A stretch of DNA of 64,000 nt, from the NCBI RefSeq assembly GCF_000698575.1, contig NZ_JFHD01000002.1:186001-250000 (forward strand), in the 5' to 3' direction. Positions 1 to 7,851 of this stretch are shown piece by piece. The notes below the pieces were generated by a model. It had not been told where the DNA came from. It saw nothing but the letters and a program-made list of their open reading frames with translations, and did not search any database. Source of the DNA: Caballeronia zhejiangensis. Lineage in GTDB: Bacteria; Pseudomonadota; Gammaproteobacteria; Burkholderiales; Burkholderiaceae. Within the stretch, counting starts at the first letter, position 1; each line of letters begins with the position of its first letter. Made by a program: the position numbers and the translations under genes.

Positions 1-305
1 GGACCAACATCATCGCGCTGACGGGCGGCGCGCTCGCGGCGAAGCTCGTGCTGTCCATCGACATGAACTTCTTCATTCGCTCGCTGCCGTCGGTCGTGCC
101 GATCGCGAATCTGTGGATCGGGCTCGGCAAGGGCGTCGTGTTCGGCATGCTGATTGCGCTCGCCGCGTGTCACTTCGGCTTTCGCATCAAGGCGAATTCG
201 CAGAGTCTCGGCGAAGGCACGACGACGTCCGTGGTGACGTCGATCACCATCGTGATTCTCGCGGACGCCGTCTTCGCGATCCTGTTCCAGAACGTCGGAC
301 TCTGA
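1..305 (+). CDS. MlaE-type ABC transporter permease, 3' part only
   Basis: The reading frame is already open at the window edge and ends with TGA at 303-305, so about 100 C-terminal residues are visible. They hold hydrophobic stretches separated by a short loop, ending in FRIKANSQSLGEGTT and a last membrane segment. This matches the end of MlaE/YrbE permeases, which form the inner-membrane core of MCE-type phospholipid transporters. The ATPase gene starts 5 bp downstream and an MCE-domain gene follows, which supports the call. The N-terminal part lies outside the window, so family is sure but subfamily is not. Confidence 0.9.
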   Translation, partial: TNIIALTGGALAAKLVLSIDMNFFIRSLPSVVPIANLWIGLGKGVVFGMLIALAACHFGFRIKANSQSLGEGTTTSVVTSITIVILADAVFAILFQNVGL

Positions 306-310
306 CCGCC

Positions 311-1189
311 ATGTCGACCACGCTCGCCACCGCCGTTCGTCATCAGCCGCCGCCCGTCATCGCGGAACCGGTGATCGAAGTGCGCGATCTCACCAAGCGG
401 TACGGGCGCACGGTGATTCACGAGCATCTGAATCTGGATGTGCGGCGCGGCGAGATCGTCGCGTTGCTCGGCGGTTCGGGCTCGGGCAAGACCACGCTCG
501 TGCGGCAGATTCTCGGCCTCGAGTCGCCGACATCGGGCACCATTCGCGTGCTCGGCGAGGAATGGGCGCAAATGGACGACGAAACCGCGAAGATGCTGCG
601 CACGCGCTCCGGCATGATGTTTCAGCAAGGCGCGCTGTTTTCGTCGCTGACGGTATATGACAACATCGCGCAGCCGTTTCGCGAACTCGGCAAGATTCCC
701 GAGGACCTGATCCGCGAATTCGTGATGCTGAAGCTCGAAATGGTCGGCCTGTCGTGCAAGCACGCGAGCAAGATGCCGTCCGCGTTGTCGGGCGGAATGG
801 TGAAGCGCGTCGGCATCGCGCGGGCGATCGCGCTCGAGCCCGAACTGCTGTTCCTCGACGAACCCACGGCCGGTCTCGATCCGAAGGCATCGGACGAATT
901 CGTCGATCTGATCGCGACGCTGCATCGCGCGCTCGGTCTGACGGTCGTGATGGTCACGCACGATCTCGACACCATGGTCGCGCTGTCCACGCGCGTCGCG
1001 GTGCTGGCGGATCATCGCGTGCTCGTCGCGGCGCCGGTGGAAGAGGCGTGCGCGGTGGATCATCCGTTCATCCGCGAGTACTTTCTGGGGCGACGCGGCC
1101 GCCGCGCGTTGCAGGCATTGCCGTCCGAGCGCCGCGCGAAGCTGCCGCCGGCCGCGCTCGAAGATGCGCCGATCGCCGTGAACAAGTAA
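311..1189 (+). CDS. MCE-system ABC transporter ATP-binding protein (MlaF-like)
   Basis: ATPase subunit expected to power lipid movement by the adjacent MlaE-type permease on the cytoplasmic face. The 292-residue product has a Walker A motif GGSGSGKT at about residues 54-61, the ABC signature SALSGGM, and Walker B LLFLDEPTAGLDP, followed by an H-loop in MVTHDLD. Start ATG 311 was chosen because it sits 5 bp after the permease stop; the same frame is open further upstream only inside the permease gene. The C-terminal extension after about residue 250 is Arg/Ala-rich and less conserved. Part of one transcription unit with the permease and the MCE gene. Confidence 0.93.
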   Translation: MSTTLATAVRHQPPPVIAEPVIEVRDLTKRYGRTVIHEHLNLDVRRGEIVALLGGSGSGKTTLVRQILGLESPTSGTIRVLGEEWAQMDDETAKMLRTRSGMMFQQGALFSSLTVYDNIAQPFRELGKIPEDLIREFVMLKLEMVGLSCKHASKMPSALSGGMVKRVGIARAIALEPELLFLDEPTAGLDPKASDEFVDLIATLHRALGLTVVMVTHDLDTMVALSTRVAVLADHRVLVAAPVEEACAVDHPFIREYFLGRRGRRALQALPSERRAKLPPAALEDAPIAVNK

Positions 1190-1219
1190 GCGCGAAGCGA
1201 GCGCCAAAGGAACCTGCCG

Positions 1220-2179
1220 ATGGAAAACAAATCACACGCGTTCTGGACCGGGCTTTTCACGATCGTGCTCGTGCTGGCCATCGCGTTCGCCGTGTTCTTC
1301 TTCAACGTCGATCGCACCGTGCGCGTGCCGTACGATCTGATCGCGCGCACCAACGTGACCGGCCTCTTCACGGACGCGGCCGTGCGCTATCGCGGCCTGG
1401 GCGTCGGCAAGGTGCAGTCGATCAGCTTCGACAAGTCGCATCCGGGGCAGATCCGCATCCGCATTGTCGTCGACAAGAACGCGCCGATGACGCATTCCAC
1501 GTACGCGACGCTCGGCTTTCAGGGCGTGACGGGCATCGCGTTCGTGCAGCTCGACGACACCGGCACCGATACGGCCGCGCTGGCTTCGTCGCCGCAGCAC
1601 GTCGCCGAAGTGCCGATGCGTCCCGGTCTCTTCGAGCAGTTGCAGCAGCGCGGCGACATCATCCTGAAGAAGTTCGAGCGCCTTTCCGACGACGCCGACA
1701 AGTTCCTCTCCGACGACGTGCGCAATCAGCTCATGGCGACGACGAAGAGCCTGCAAACCGCCGCCGACGGCATCGCGACGCTCGCGAGCCAGGTGGAGCC
1801 CGCGACGGCGCAGTTGCCGCAGACGCTCAGGCAGATCAACACGACGCTCGCCTCGACGCATCAGCTCGTGCAGAACCTGAATCGCCCGGACGGCCCGCTC
1901 GTGTCCAACTTGAACAAGGCGGGCAAGGCCGCCGAAGACGCGGGCGCGGCGCTCGCGGACATGAACGAATCGCTGCGTTTCATCACGGCGCGCGTCGGTT
2001 TCGAGGCGTTGCCGCGCTTCTATTCGTTCAGCGACGACGTGAGCGCGGCGGCGCGTTCCGTCGATCGCGCCGCCGACGCGTTCAGCACCAATCCGCGCAG
2101 CGTGCTCTTCGGCGCGCCGCAGAAGGAGCCGGGACCGGGCGAGCCGGGCTTCGCGTGGCCGGCGAAAGCGGCGCATTGA
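1220..2179 (+). CDS. MlaD/MCE-domain protein, inner-membrane anchored
   Basis: Substrate-binding component of the MCE lipid transporter. It begins with a single N-terminal membrane anchor (about residues 10-30, FWTGLFTIVLVLAIAFAVFFF), then an MCE/MlaD domain (about 40-120) carrying YRGLGVGKVQSI and QGVTGIAFVQL. The remaining C-terminal 180 residues are helical and rich in Ala, Gln and Asn, as in longer MCE proteins that form a periplasmic tunnel. Length 319 residues, longer than the E. coli MlaD of about 180 and closer to PqiB/LetB-like or Ttg2-type proteins. It lies 30 bp after the ATPase gene. Confidence 0.92.
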   Translation: MENKSHAFWTGLFTIVLVLAIAFAVFFFNVDRTVRVPYDLIARTNVTGLFTDAAVRYRGLGVGKVQSISFDKSHPGQIRIRIVVDKNAPMTHSTYATLGFQGVTGIAFVQLDDTGTDTAALASSPQHVAEVPMRPGLFEQLQQRGDIILKKFERLSDDADKFLSDDVRNQLMATTKSLQTAADGIATLASQVEPATAQLPQTLRQINTTLASTHQLVQNLNRPDGPLVSNLNKAGKAAEDAGAALADMNESLRFITARVGFEALPRFYSFSDDVSAAARSVDRAADAFSTNPRSVLFGAPQKEPGPGEPGFAWPAKAAH

Positions 2180-2192
2180 TCGGGGAAAAGAT

Positions 2193-2819
2193 ATGACGGA
2201 CATCGACATGAAAGGAGCGGTCGCGGCATTCGCGCTCGGCTGCGCCGCGTTGCTCGCAGGTTGCGGATCGACGTCGACCGCGATGCCGAACGCGCATTAC
2301 GACCTCGGCGCGATACCGGCTGCCGACGCAAGCGCCAGCGCCGCGCCGATGCCGCCGGTCAAAGTGCTCGCGGTGGGCGCGCCGCGCAGTCTCGAAACCG
2401 ATTCGTTCGCGTATCGGCTGAGCTATGTCGATGCACAGCGCACCGGCAACTATTCGAACAGCCACTGGACGATGCCGCCCGCGCAGTTGCTGACGCAACG
2501 CCTGCGCGATGCGCTCGCGGCGCGCGGCCCGGTTCTGTCGGGCGCCGATCCTGTGCGCGCCGTGCCGCTGCTCGAAGTCGAGCTGACGAGCTTCGAACAG
2601 GTCTTCGATGCGCCCGAGCAAAGCCGCGGCCTCGTGTCGGTGCGCGCGACGCTCACGCAGCAAGGCCGCGTCGTCGGCCAGCGCAGCTTCGCCGCGAGCG
2701 CGCCCGCGCCGAGCGCCGATGCCCCCGGCGGCGCGCGGGCGCTCGCGGCTGCATCGGACGATGTGATCGCGCAACTTTCCGCGTGGCTCGCCGCGCAGCC
2801 GCTCTCCGCGTCACGATGA
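2193..2819 (+). CDS. ABC-transport auxiliary lipoprotein (PqiC-like)
   Basis: A 208-residue protein with a lipoprotein signal: hydrophobic stretch AVAAFALGCAALLAGCG with lipobox LLAGC at about residues 23-27. The mature part fits the PqiC/ABC_trans_aux family, outer-membrane lipoproteins that work with MCE transporters. It starts 13 bp after the MCE gene, so the cluster is permease, ATPase, MCE, lipoprotein. No MlaC-type periplasmic carrier or MlaB STAS protein is visible downstream, so the system differs from the classical mlaFEDCB operon. ATG 2193 and ATG 2208 are both possible starts; the second gives a tighter signal peptide. Confidence 0.82.
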   Translation: MTDIDMKGAVAAFALGCAALLAGCGSTSTAMPNAHYDLGAIPAADASASAAPMPPVKVLAVGAPRSLETDSFAYRLSYVDAQRTGNYSNSHWTMPPAQLLTQRLRDALAARGPVLSGADPVRAVPLLEVELTSFEQVFDAPEQSRGLVSVRATLTQQGRVVGQRSFAASAPAPSADAPGGARALAAASDDVIAQLSAWLAAQPLSASR

Positions 2820-2853
2820 TCTTCCGCCCAGCATCGAAGCGTCCGGGCGGCTC

Positions 2854-4026
2854 ATGACGATCAAGCAATGGCAGCGTCGCCCGTCGGCGTTCTCCCGGCA
2901 GGCGCTCGCCGCGTATGCGGCGCTCGTCGTCTACGGTTCGCTTTATCCGTTTTCCGGCTGGCGCTCGCTCGGATTGAGCCCGTTCGCGTATCTCACCGAT
3001 CCGCTGCCGCAATATCTGACCGTTTTCGATGTCGTGACCAACGTGCTCGGCTACATGCCGCTCGGCGCGCTGATCGTGCTCGCGCTCTATCCGCGTCTGC
3101 GCGGCACATTCGCGGTCGGCGCGGCGCTCATCGGCGGCGCGCTGCTCTCCGGCGCGATGGAAGCGATCCAGACGTATCTGCCGACGCGCGTCGCCTCGAA
3201 CCTCGATCTCGCCGCGAACGCGTTCGGCGCGCTCGTCGGCGGCATGCTGATCGCGCCCGCGACGAGCGCGCTTCTCGATCGCGGCCTGTTGCGGCGCATC
3301 CGCTTTACGTGGTTCGAGCGCGACGCGGCGTATGTGCTCGGGCTGACGGCGTTCTGGCCGTTCGCGGCGATGTTCCCCGCGCCGTATCTCTTCGGCGGCG
3401 GCGATCTTCCGCGCGTGCTGTGGGACGAGCTCGACCCGGCGATGCAGGACGCGATTCTCGCGTGGACGCCCGCCGCGTGGGACATCGAAAGCTGGCCGGA
3501 CCGGCTCGGCGCGCTTCTGCCGGACGACGCCTGGGAAGCGCTGATCACATCGACGAGCCTGTTCGCCGCGCTCGTGCTCGCGACGCTGCTCACGCGGCAG
3601 CGCGCGCCACGCATCCGGCTGATGCTCGGCCTGATCGCGATGACGATCTTCGCGAAAGCGGGCGCAAGCTTTCTGCAGTCGCGCGCGGGCCTGACCTTCG
3701 ACTGGGCGACGGACGGCGCGCTGGAAGGCATCGCCATCGCGACGATCGCGGGCGTGCTGTCGGTCGCGTTGCCGCGCGGCTTGCGCGCGGCGCTCGCGGG
3801 CGGGGCGCTCGTGATCTCGCTCGCGCTCATCAATCTGCTGCCGGTGAATCCGTATTTCGACATCGTGCTCGCCGACTGGCGGCAGGGCCGCTATCTGCAT
3901 TTCAACGGGCTTGCGCACTGGCTCGCGTGGGTGTGGCCGTACGCGGCGCTCGGCTGGCTCGCTTCGGCGGCGGAGCGCGCGTGGCTCGCGCGGCGGCGCG
4001 CGCGCAAGGCGGGGCGCTCGGCCTGA
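2854..4026 (+). CDS. VanZ-family multi-pass membrane protein
   Basis: A 390-residue membrane protein. The N-terminal part has the VanZ-like pattern: a helix ending in SLYPFSGW, then a helix pair with NVLGYMPLGALIVL and a segment SGAMEAIQTYLPTRVASNLDLAANAFGALVGG. Further hydrophobic segments follow to the C-terminus, giving a length about double that of a minimal VanZ domain. VanZ proteins are named after a teicoplanin-resistance gene, but most bacterial members have no known role, and nothing here suggests drug resistance. It lies 34 bp downstream of the lipoprotein gene and is probably co-transcribed with the MCE cluster. The C-terminus is Arg-rich. Confidence 0.8.
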   Translation: MTIKQWQRRPSAFSRQALAAYAALVVYGSLYPFSGWRSLGLSPFAYLTDPLPQYLTVFDVVTNVLGYMPLGALIVLALYPRLRGTFAVGAALIGGALLSGAMEAIQTYLPTRVASNLDLAANAFGALVGGMLIAPATSALLDRGLLRRIRFTWFERDAAYVLGLTAFWPFAAMFPAPYLFGGGDLPRVLWDELDPAMQDAILAWTPAAWDIESWPDRLGALLPDDAWEALITSTSLFAALVLATLLTRQRAPRIRLMLGLIAMTIFAKAGASFLQSRAGLTFDWATDGALEGIAIATIAGVLSVALPRGLRAALAGGALVISLALINLLPVNPYFDIVLADWRQGRYLHFNGLAHWLAWVWPYAALGWLASAAERAWLARRRARKAGRSA

Positions 4027-4051
4027 TACGGCGGGCACGAACATCGCTGGC

Positions 4052-4057
4052 TATAAT
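4052..4057 (+). promoter_or_regulatory. -10 element TATAAT upstream of the 2Fe-2S protein gene
   Basis: A perfect TATAAT lies 28 bp before the ATG at 4085. No good -35 hexamer is seen at the usual 16-18 bp spacing, so the assignment rests on the -10 match and its position just after the VanZ stop codon. Confidence 0.45.
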
Positions 4058-4084
4058 CGACCGACACTCTCATCGCACCCGCTC

Positions 4085-4414
4085 ATGGATTCCTTCTACA
4101 AGTACCACGTGTTCTTCTGCCTGAACCAGCGCGAAGCCGATGCGGCGCGTCCGAGCTGCGCGAACTGCAACGCGCAGGCCATGCAGGAATACGCTAAAAA
4201 GCGCGTGAAAAAACTGGGTCTCGCGGGCGAAGGCAACGTGCGGATCAACAAGGCCGGCTGTCTTGACCGCTGCGAACTCGGGCCGGTCGTGGTCGTGTAT
4301 CCGGAAGGCACCTGGTACACGTATGTCGATGAAACCGACATCGACGAGATCGTCGATTCGCATCTCGCCAACGGCAAAATCGTCGAACGTCTTCTGATCG
4401 ATCAACCCGCATGA
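4085..4414 (+). CDS. Small (2Fe-2S) ferredoxin-like protein
   Basis: A 109-residue cytoplasmic protein of the thioredoxin-like 2Fe-2S ferredoxin family. Cysteines fit the family: a C-x2-C pair in SCANCNAQ near residue 28, and C-x3-C in GCLDRCELGPVVVVYPEG near residue 60. The C-terminal DETDIDEIVDSHL segment is also typical. ATG 4085 is preferred over frames open further upstream because it starts the conserved sequence (YKYHVFFC) and follows a TATAAT box. The stop overlaps the next start (ATGA at 4411-4414), so the two genes are translationally coupled. The electron-transfer partner is unknown. Confidence 0.85.
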   Translation: MDSFYKYHVFFCLNQREADAARPSCANCNAQAMQEYAKKRVKKLGLAGEGNVRINKAGCLDRCELGPVVVVYPEGTWYTYVDETDIDEIVDSHLANGKIVERLLIDQPA

Positions 4415-5037
4415 ACGCGCAAACCGAAAAGTTTCTCATCGACGGTCCGGTCGGCAAGATCGAATGCGCGCTCGACAAGACCGACAGCGCGCCGCGCGGC
4501 ATCGCGCTCGTCGCGCATCCGCATCCGCTTTTCGGCGGCACGATGGACAACAAGGTCGCGCAGACGCTCGCGCGCACGTTCGTCCAGCTCGGCTACACGA
4601 CGTATCGTTCGAACTTTCGCGGCGTCGGGCAGACGGGCGGCGAGCATGACAACGGCATCGGCGAACAGGACGATCTGCTCGCGCTGATCGATCACATGCG
4701 CGCGCAGCCGGGTCAGGCGGACGTGCCGATCGTGCTCGCGGGCTTTTCGTTCGGCACCTTCGTGCTGTCGCACGTCGCGAAGCGCATGCGTGATGCCGGC
4801 AAGGACATCGAGCGCATGGTGTTCGTCGGCACGGCGGCGAGCCGCTGGGAAGTCGCGCCCGTGCCCGACACGACGCTCGTGATCCACGGCGAAGTCGACG
4901 ACACCGTGCCGATTCAATCCGTCTACGACTGGGCGCGGCCGCAGGAACTGCCCGTCGTCGTGATTCCGGGCGGCGAGCATTTCTTCCATCGCAAGCTGCA
5001 TATCCTGAAGCGCGTGATCGTCGACGCGTGGCGTTGA
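4411..5037 (+). CDS. Alpha/beta hydrolase (YsgA/CocE-like short form)
   Basis: A 208-residue single-domain hydrolase. Motifs include HPHPLFGGTMDNKV after the first strand, the oxyanion region FRGVGQTGG, a nucleophile elbow GFSFGTF (Ser near residue 114), and late catalytic residues IHGEVDDTVP (Asp) and GGEHFFHRKL (His). The pattern is that of the small bacterial alpha/beta hydrolases found in many proteobacteria with unknown natural substrate. It overlaps the ferredoxin-like gene by 4 bp. Whether the hydrolase and the iron-sulfur protein act together is not known. Confidence 0.87.
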   Translation: MNAQTEKFLIDGPVGKIECALDKTDSAPRGIALVAHPHPLFGGTMDNKVAQTLARTFVQLGYTTYRSNFRGVGQTGGEHDNGIGEQDDLLALIDHMRAQPGQADVPIVLAGFSFGTFVLSHVAKRMRDAGKDIERMVFVGTAASRWEVAPVPDTTLVIHGEVDDTVPIQSVYDWARPQELPVVVIPGGEHFFHRKLHILKRVIVDAWR

Positions 5038-5406
5038 GCGCATCGCTCGTCATCGATCGGCAAAAGCGGCTAAGCGCAGCCTGAAAAACGTTAAAACGAG
5101 CGGCAACCGCGCAGATTCCAAGGAAAACGGAAGCGGCCCGCGCGTATAATGGCGCAGAATTTTTTCACGGATTCCGGCCGCGCGACGTTGCATTCGACGT
5201 ATCGCGGCCGTCGAAACCCCGGCTTCTGAGAACCGTTTTTGCGTCCGTCTGTCGAACGAGCGCTTTTCGCCGCGGCGCCGCGCGTGCCGCTGTCCTGGCG
5301 AAATGCCCGACCGACAGCGACGGTCAGCCTGTTCAACCCGTGCTTCGCCGATCATCCGATCCTCGATCGTCATCGTCGCAGCGTGCTTTTTCCGCCGATC
5401 GATCCT
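5038..5406 (+). other. Intergenic region upstream of the DD-carboxypeptidase gene
   Basis: No gene was recognised in this 369-bp gap. It holds a perfect -10 hexamer TATAAT at 5145-5150, with GCG before and GGCG after it, and then a T-run. The spacing to the carboxypeptidase ATG at 5407 implies an untranslated leader of roughly 250 nt. No clear -35 box, hairpin or short ORF with a ribosome binding site was found in the leader. Confidence 0.4.
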
Positions 5407-6609
5407 ATGCGCTTTGTCCCTTCCGGCCTGTCTTTTCCTTCCGTTTCCGTTTCCGCAAAAGCCGTTTTCGTTCTGCCCGCCGTGCTGGCGGCGGCGAGCG
5501 CTTTCGCCCAGGTTCCGCCGCCCGACGTGACGGCCCGTTCGTGGGTGCTCGTCGACGCCACCAGCAATCAGGTGCTCGCCTCGGGCAATCCCGATGAGCG
5601 CGTCGAGCCGGCATCGCTCACCAAGCTGATGACCGCGTATCTCGTCTTCGATGCGTTGAAGTCGAAGAAGATCAACATGGATCAGACCGTCATGCCGAGC
5701 GAGGCCGTGCGCCGCGTGCGCACCGACGAGTCGCGCATGTTCATCGAGGCGAACAAGCCCGTCACCGTGCACGATCTCGTGTACGGCATGATCGTGCAGT
5801 CGGGCAACGACGCGGCCATCGCGCTCGCGGAACTCGTCGGCGGCAGCGAAGGCAACTTCGTCACGCTGATGAACGCGGCGGCGAAGCGCATCGGCATGAC
5901 GCACACGAATTTCGCCGATGTGAACGGCATGCCCGATCCGCAGCACTACACGACCGCGGGCGATCTCGCCGTGCTGTCGACGCGCCTGATCCGCGACTTC
6001 CCCGAGTACTACAGCATCTTCTCGGTGAAGGACTTCACGTACAACAAGATCAAGCAGCCGAACCGCAATCGCCTGCTGTGGCTCGATCCGACCGTCGACG
6101 GCCTCAAGACCGGCCACACGAAGGCCGCCGGCTACTGCCTGATCGCGACCGCGAAGCGTTCGCTCGTCGGCGTGCCCGACGCGAGCCGCCGCCTCGTCGC
6201 CGTGATGATGGGCGAGCCGAAAGAGCACAACCGCGTGCAGGACAGCCTGAAGATGCTGAACTACGGCTACACCGCGTACGACGCGCTGCGTCTGTACAAG
6301 GCGAATCAGGTGATCGATTCGCCGCGCGTGTACAAGGGCGCGGCCGACAACGTGCAGGCGGGCGTCACGACGGATCAGTACATCACCGTGCCGAAGGGCC
6401 TGGGCGAGAAGGTCAAGCCAACGGTCACGCACGACAATCTGATCGTCGCGCCGATCAAGAAGGGCCAGCAGATCGGCAGCGTCAAGATGATGGCCGATGG
6501 CAAGGAAGTCGCGCAGTTCCCGCTCGTCGCGTTGCAGGATGTGCCGGAAGCGGGCATCTTCGGCCGCCTGTGGGATTCGGCGCTGCTCTGGTGGCAAAAG
6601 CGTAAGTAA
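5407..6609 (+). CDS. dacC: D-alanyl-D-alanine carboxypeptidase (PBP5/6 type)
   Basis: Low-molecular-weight penicillin-binding protein that trims the terminal D-Ala of peptidoglycan pentapeptides in the periplasm. The 400-residue product has a signal peptide (hydrophobic core about residues 19-33, cleavage near AFA-QV). All three serine-protease motifs are present: SLTK at residues 70-73, SGN at 132-134 and KTG at 234-236. A C-terminal PBP5 beta domain (about 290-375) and a terminal amphipathic stretch DSALLWWQKRK complete it. Start ATG 5407 begins just before the signal peptide; the frame is open further 5' but without secretion features. A D-amino acid aminotransferase gene follows after 10 bp. 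Confidence 0.93.
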   Translation: MRFVPSGLSFPSVSVSAKAVFVLPAVLAAASAFAQVPPPDVTARSWVLVDATSNQVLASGNPDERVEPASLTKLMTAYLVFDALKSKKINMDQTVMPSEAVRRVRTDESRMFIEANKPVTVHDLVYGMIVQSGNDAAIALAELVGGSEGNFVTLMNAAAKRIGMTHTNFADVNGMPDPQHYTTAGDLAVLSTRLIRDFPEYYSIFSVKDFTYNKIKQPNRNRLLWLDPTVDGLKTGHTKAAGYCLIATAKRSLVGVPDASRRLVAVMMGEPKEHNRVQDSLKMLNYGYTAYDALRLYKANQVIDSPRVYKGAADNVQAGVTTDQYITVPKGLGEKVKPTVTHDNLIVAPIKKGQQIGSVKMMADGKEVAQFPLVALQDVPEAGIFGRLWDSALLWWQKRK

Positions 6610-6619
6610 GGAGCCTGTG

Positions 6620-7531
6620 ATGAGCCAAGCCGAAGCATTCGATCCGACGGTCTATCTGAACGGCGAGTGGGGACCGCTTTCCGAAGCGCGCATTCCCGTG
6701 CTCGATCGCGGTTTCATCTTCGGCGACGGCGTGTACGAAGTCGTGCCGCTCTACGCGCAAGCCGACGGCGCGCGTCTGCCGTTCCGCCTGAAGCAGCATC
6801 TCGCGCGGCTCGATCGCAGTCTCGGCAAGATTCGCATCGGCAATCCGTTCGATGACGCCGGCTGGCGCGCGCTGATCGATCGCGTCATCGCGGAGAACGC
6901 CGGCGCGGGCGATGCGCTCGTCTACATCCAGGTGACGCGCGGCGTCGCCAAACGGCGCGGGCACGCGTTCCCGGCGGGAATCGTGCCGACCGTGTTCGTC
7001 ATGCTCGGCCAGCTCGTGTTCCCGAGCGCGGCGGATCGCGCGCGCGGCGCGGTCGCCGTCACCGCCGAAGACAAACGCTGGCTGCATTGCGACATCAAAT
7101 CGGTGTCGTTGCTCGGCAACGTGCTGATGGCGCAGCACGCCGCCGAAAACGACGCGCTCGAAACCATTCAGTTGCGCGACGGCTTGCTTACCGAGGGTTC
7201 GTCCTCAAATGTGTGGATCGTGAAGGGCGGCACGCTGCTGGGCGCGCCGCGCGGACCGCGCATTCTCGAAGGCATCCGCTACGGGCTCATCGAGGAACTG
7301 GCGCGCGAGGCGGGTATCGCGTTCGAGGAGCGCGACATCACCGAAGCAGAATTGCGTTCGGCGAACGAAGTCATGATCAGCTCGGCGACGAAAGAAGTCA
7401 TGCCGGTCACGACGCTCGACGGCAAGAGCGTCGGCGACGGCCGCCCCGGACCGGTCTATGCTGCACTGTACGACGCCTACCAGCGGGCCAAAGCGCGCGA
7501 GTTCGCCGAAGAGGCCAAGCGCGGCAAGTGA
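6620..7531 (+). CDS. D-amino acid aminotransferase (class IV PLP enzyme)
   Basis: Transfers amino groups between D-amino acids (D-Ala, D-Glu) and 2-oxo acids. The 303-residue protein has the class IV fold signature: RGFIFGDGVYEVVPLY at the N-terminus, the RGVAKRRGHAFP loop with the substrate-carboxylate R-x-H arrangement, the PLP lysine in CDIKSVSLLGN (K160), and EGSSSNVWIVKGG. The R-x-H loop favours D-amino acid over branched-chain aminotransferase activity. It lies 10 bp downstream of the DD-carboxypeptidase gene with AAGGAG before its ATG. The pairing suggests D-Ala released from the cell wall may be re-used, which is inference. Confidence 0.88.
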   Translation: MSQAEAFDPTVYLNGEWGPLSEARIPVLDRGFIFGDGVYEVVPLYAQADGARLPFRLKQHLARLDRSLGKIRIGNPFDDAGWRALIDRVIAENAGAGDALVYIQVTRGVAKRRGHAFPAGIVPTVFVMLGQLVFPSAADRARGAVAVTAEDKRWLHCDIKSVSLLGNVLMAQHAAENDALETIQLRDGLLTEGSSSNVWIVKGGTLLGAPRGPRILEGIRYGLIEELAREAGIAFEERDITEAELRSANEVMISSATKEVMPVTTLDGKSVGDGRPGPVYAALYDAYQRAKAREFAEEAKRGK

Positions 7532-7542
7532 AGGAGAAAGTC

Positions 7543-7851
7543 ATGACTGACAAGCCACAAGCCACCGATCCGACCGACAGCGCCAAGCACAGCGCCGACG
7601 AGCTGTTCGATTTTCCCTGCGATTTCCCGATCAAGGTGATGGGCAAGACGCATCCGGAATTCCACGACACGATCGTCGATGTGCTCAAGGCTTTCGACAA
7701 GGATTTCGACGCGTCGCGTGTGGAGTCGCGCCCGTCTTCGGGCGGCAACTACACCGGTCTCACCTGCACCGTGCGCGCGCAGAATCGCGCGCATCTCGAC
7801 GATATCTATCGCGCGCTCACCGGCCATCCGATGGTCAAGGTAGTGCTTTGA
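7543..7851 (+). CDS. DUF493/YbeD-family protein
   Basis: A 102-residue protein whose body (about 20-102) matches the YbeD/DUF493 family: FDFPCDFPIKVMGKTHPEF, RPSSGGNYTGLTCTVRAQ and the end GHPMVKVVL, an ACT-like alpha/beta fold. Members are often encoded beside lipB and may bind small ligands, but no biochemical role is firmly established. ATG 7543 follows AAGGAGAA and begins 11 bp after the aminotransferase stop. Its last 17 bp overlap the end of a convergent LysR-type gene, which separates it from lipB in this genome. Confidence 0.88.
   Translation: MTDKPQATDPTDSAKHSADELFDFPCDFPIKVMGKTHPEFHDTIVDVLKAFDKDFDASRVESRPSSGGNYTGLTCTVRAQNRAHLDDIYRALTGHPMVKVVL

Noticed and set aside
2854..4026. Glycopeptide-resistance gene (VanZ)
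   Set aside because: VanZ-family proteins are widespread membrane proteins; no vanHAX-type genes are present and the organism appears Gram-negative.
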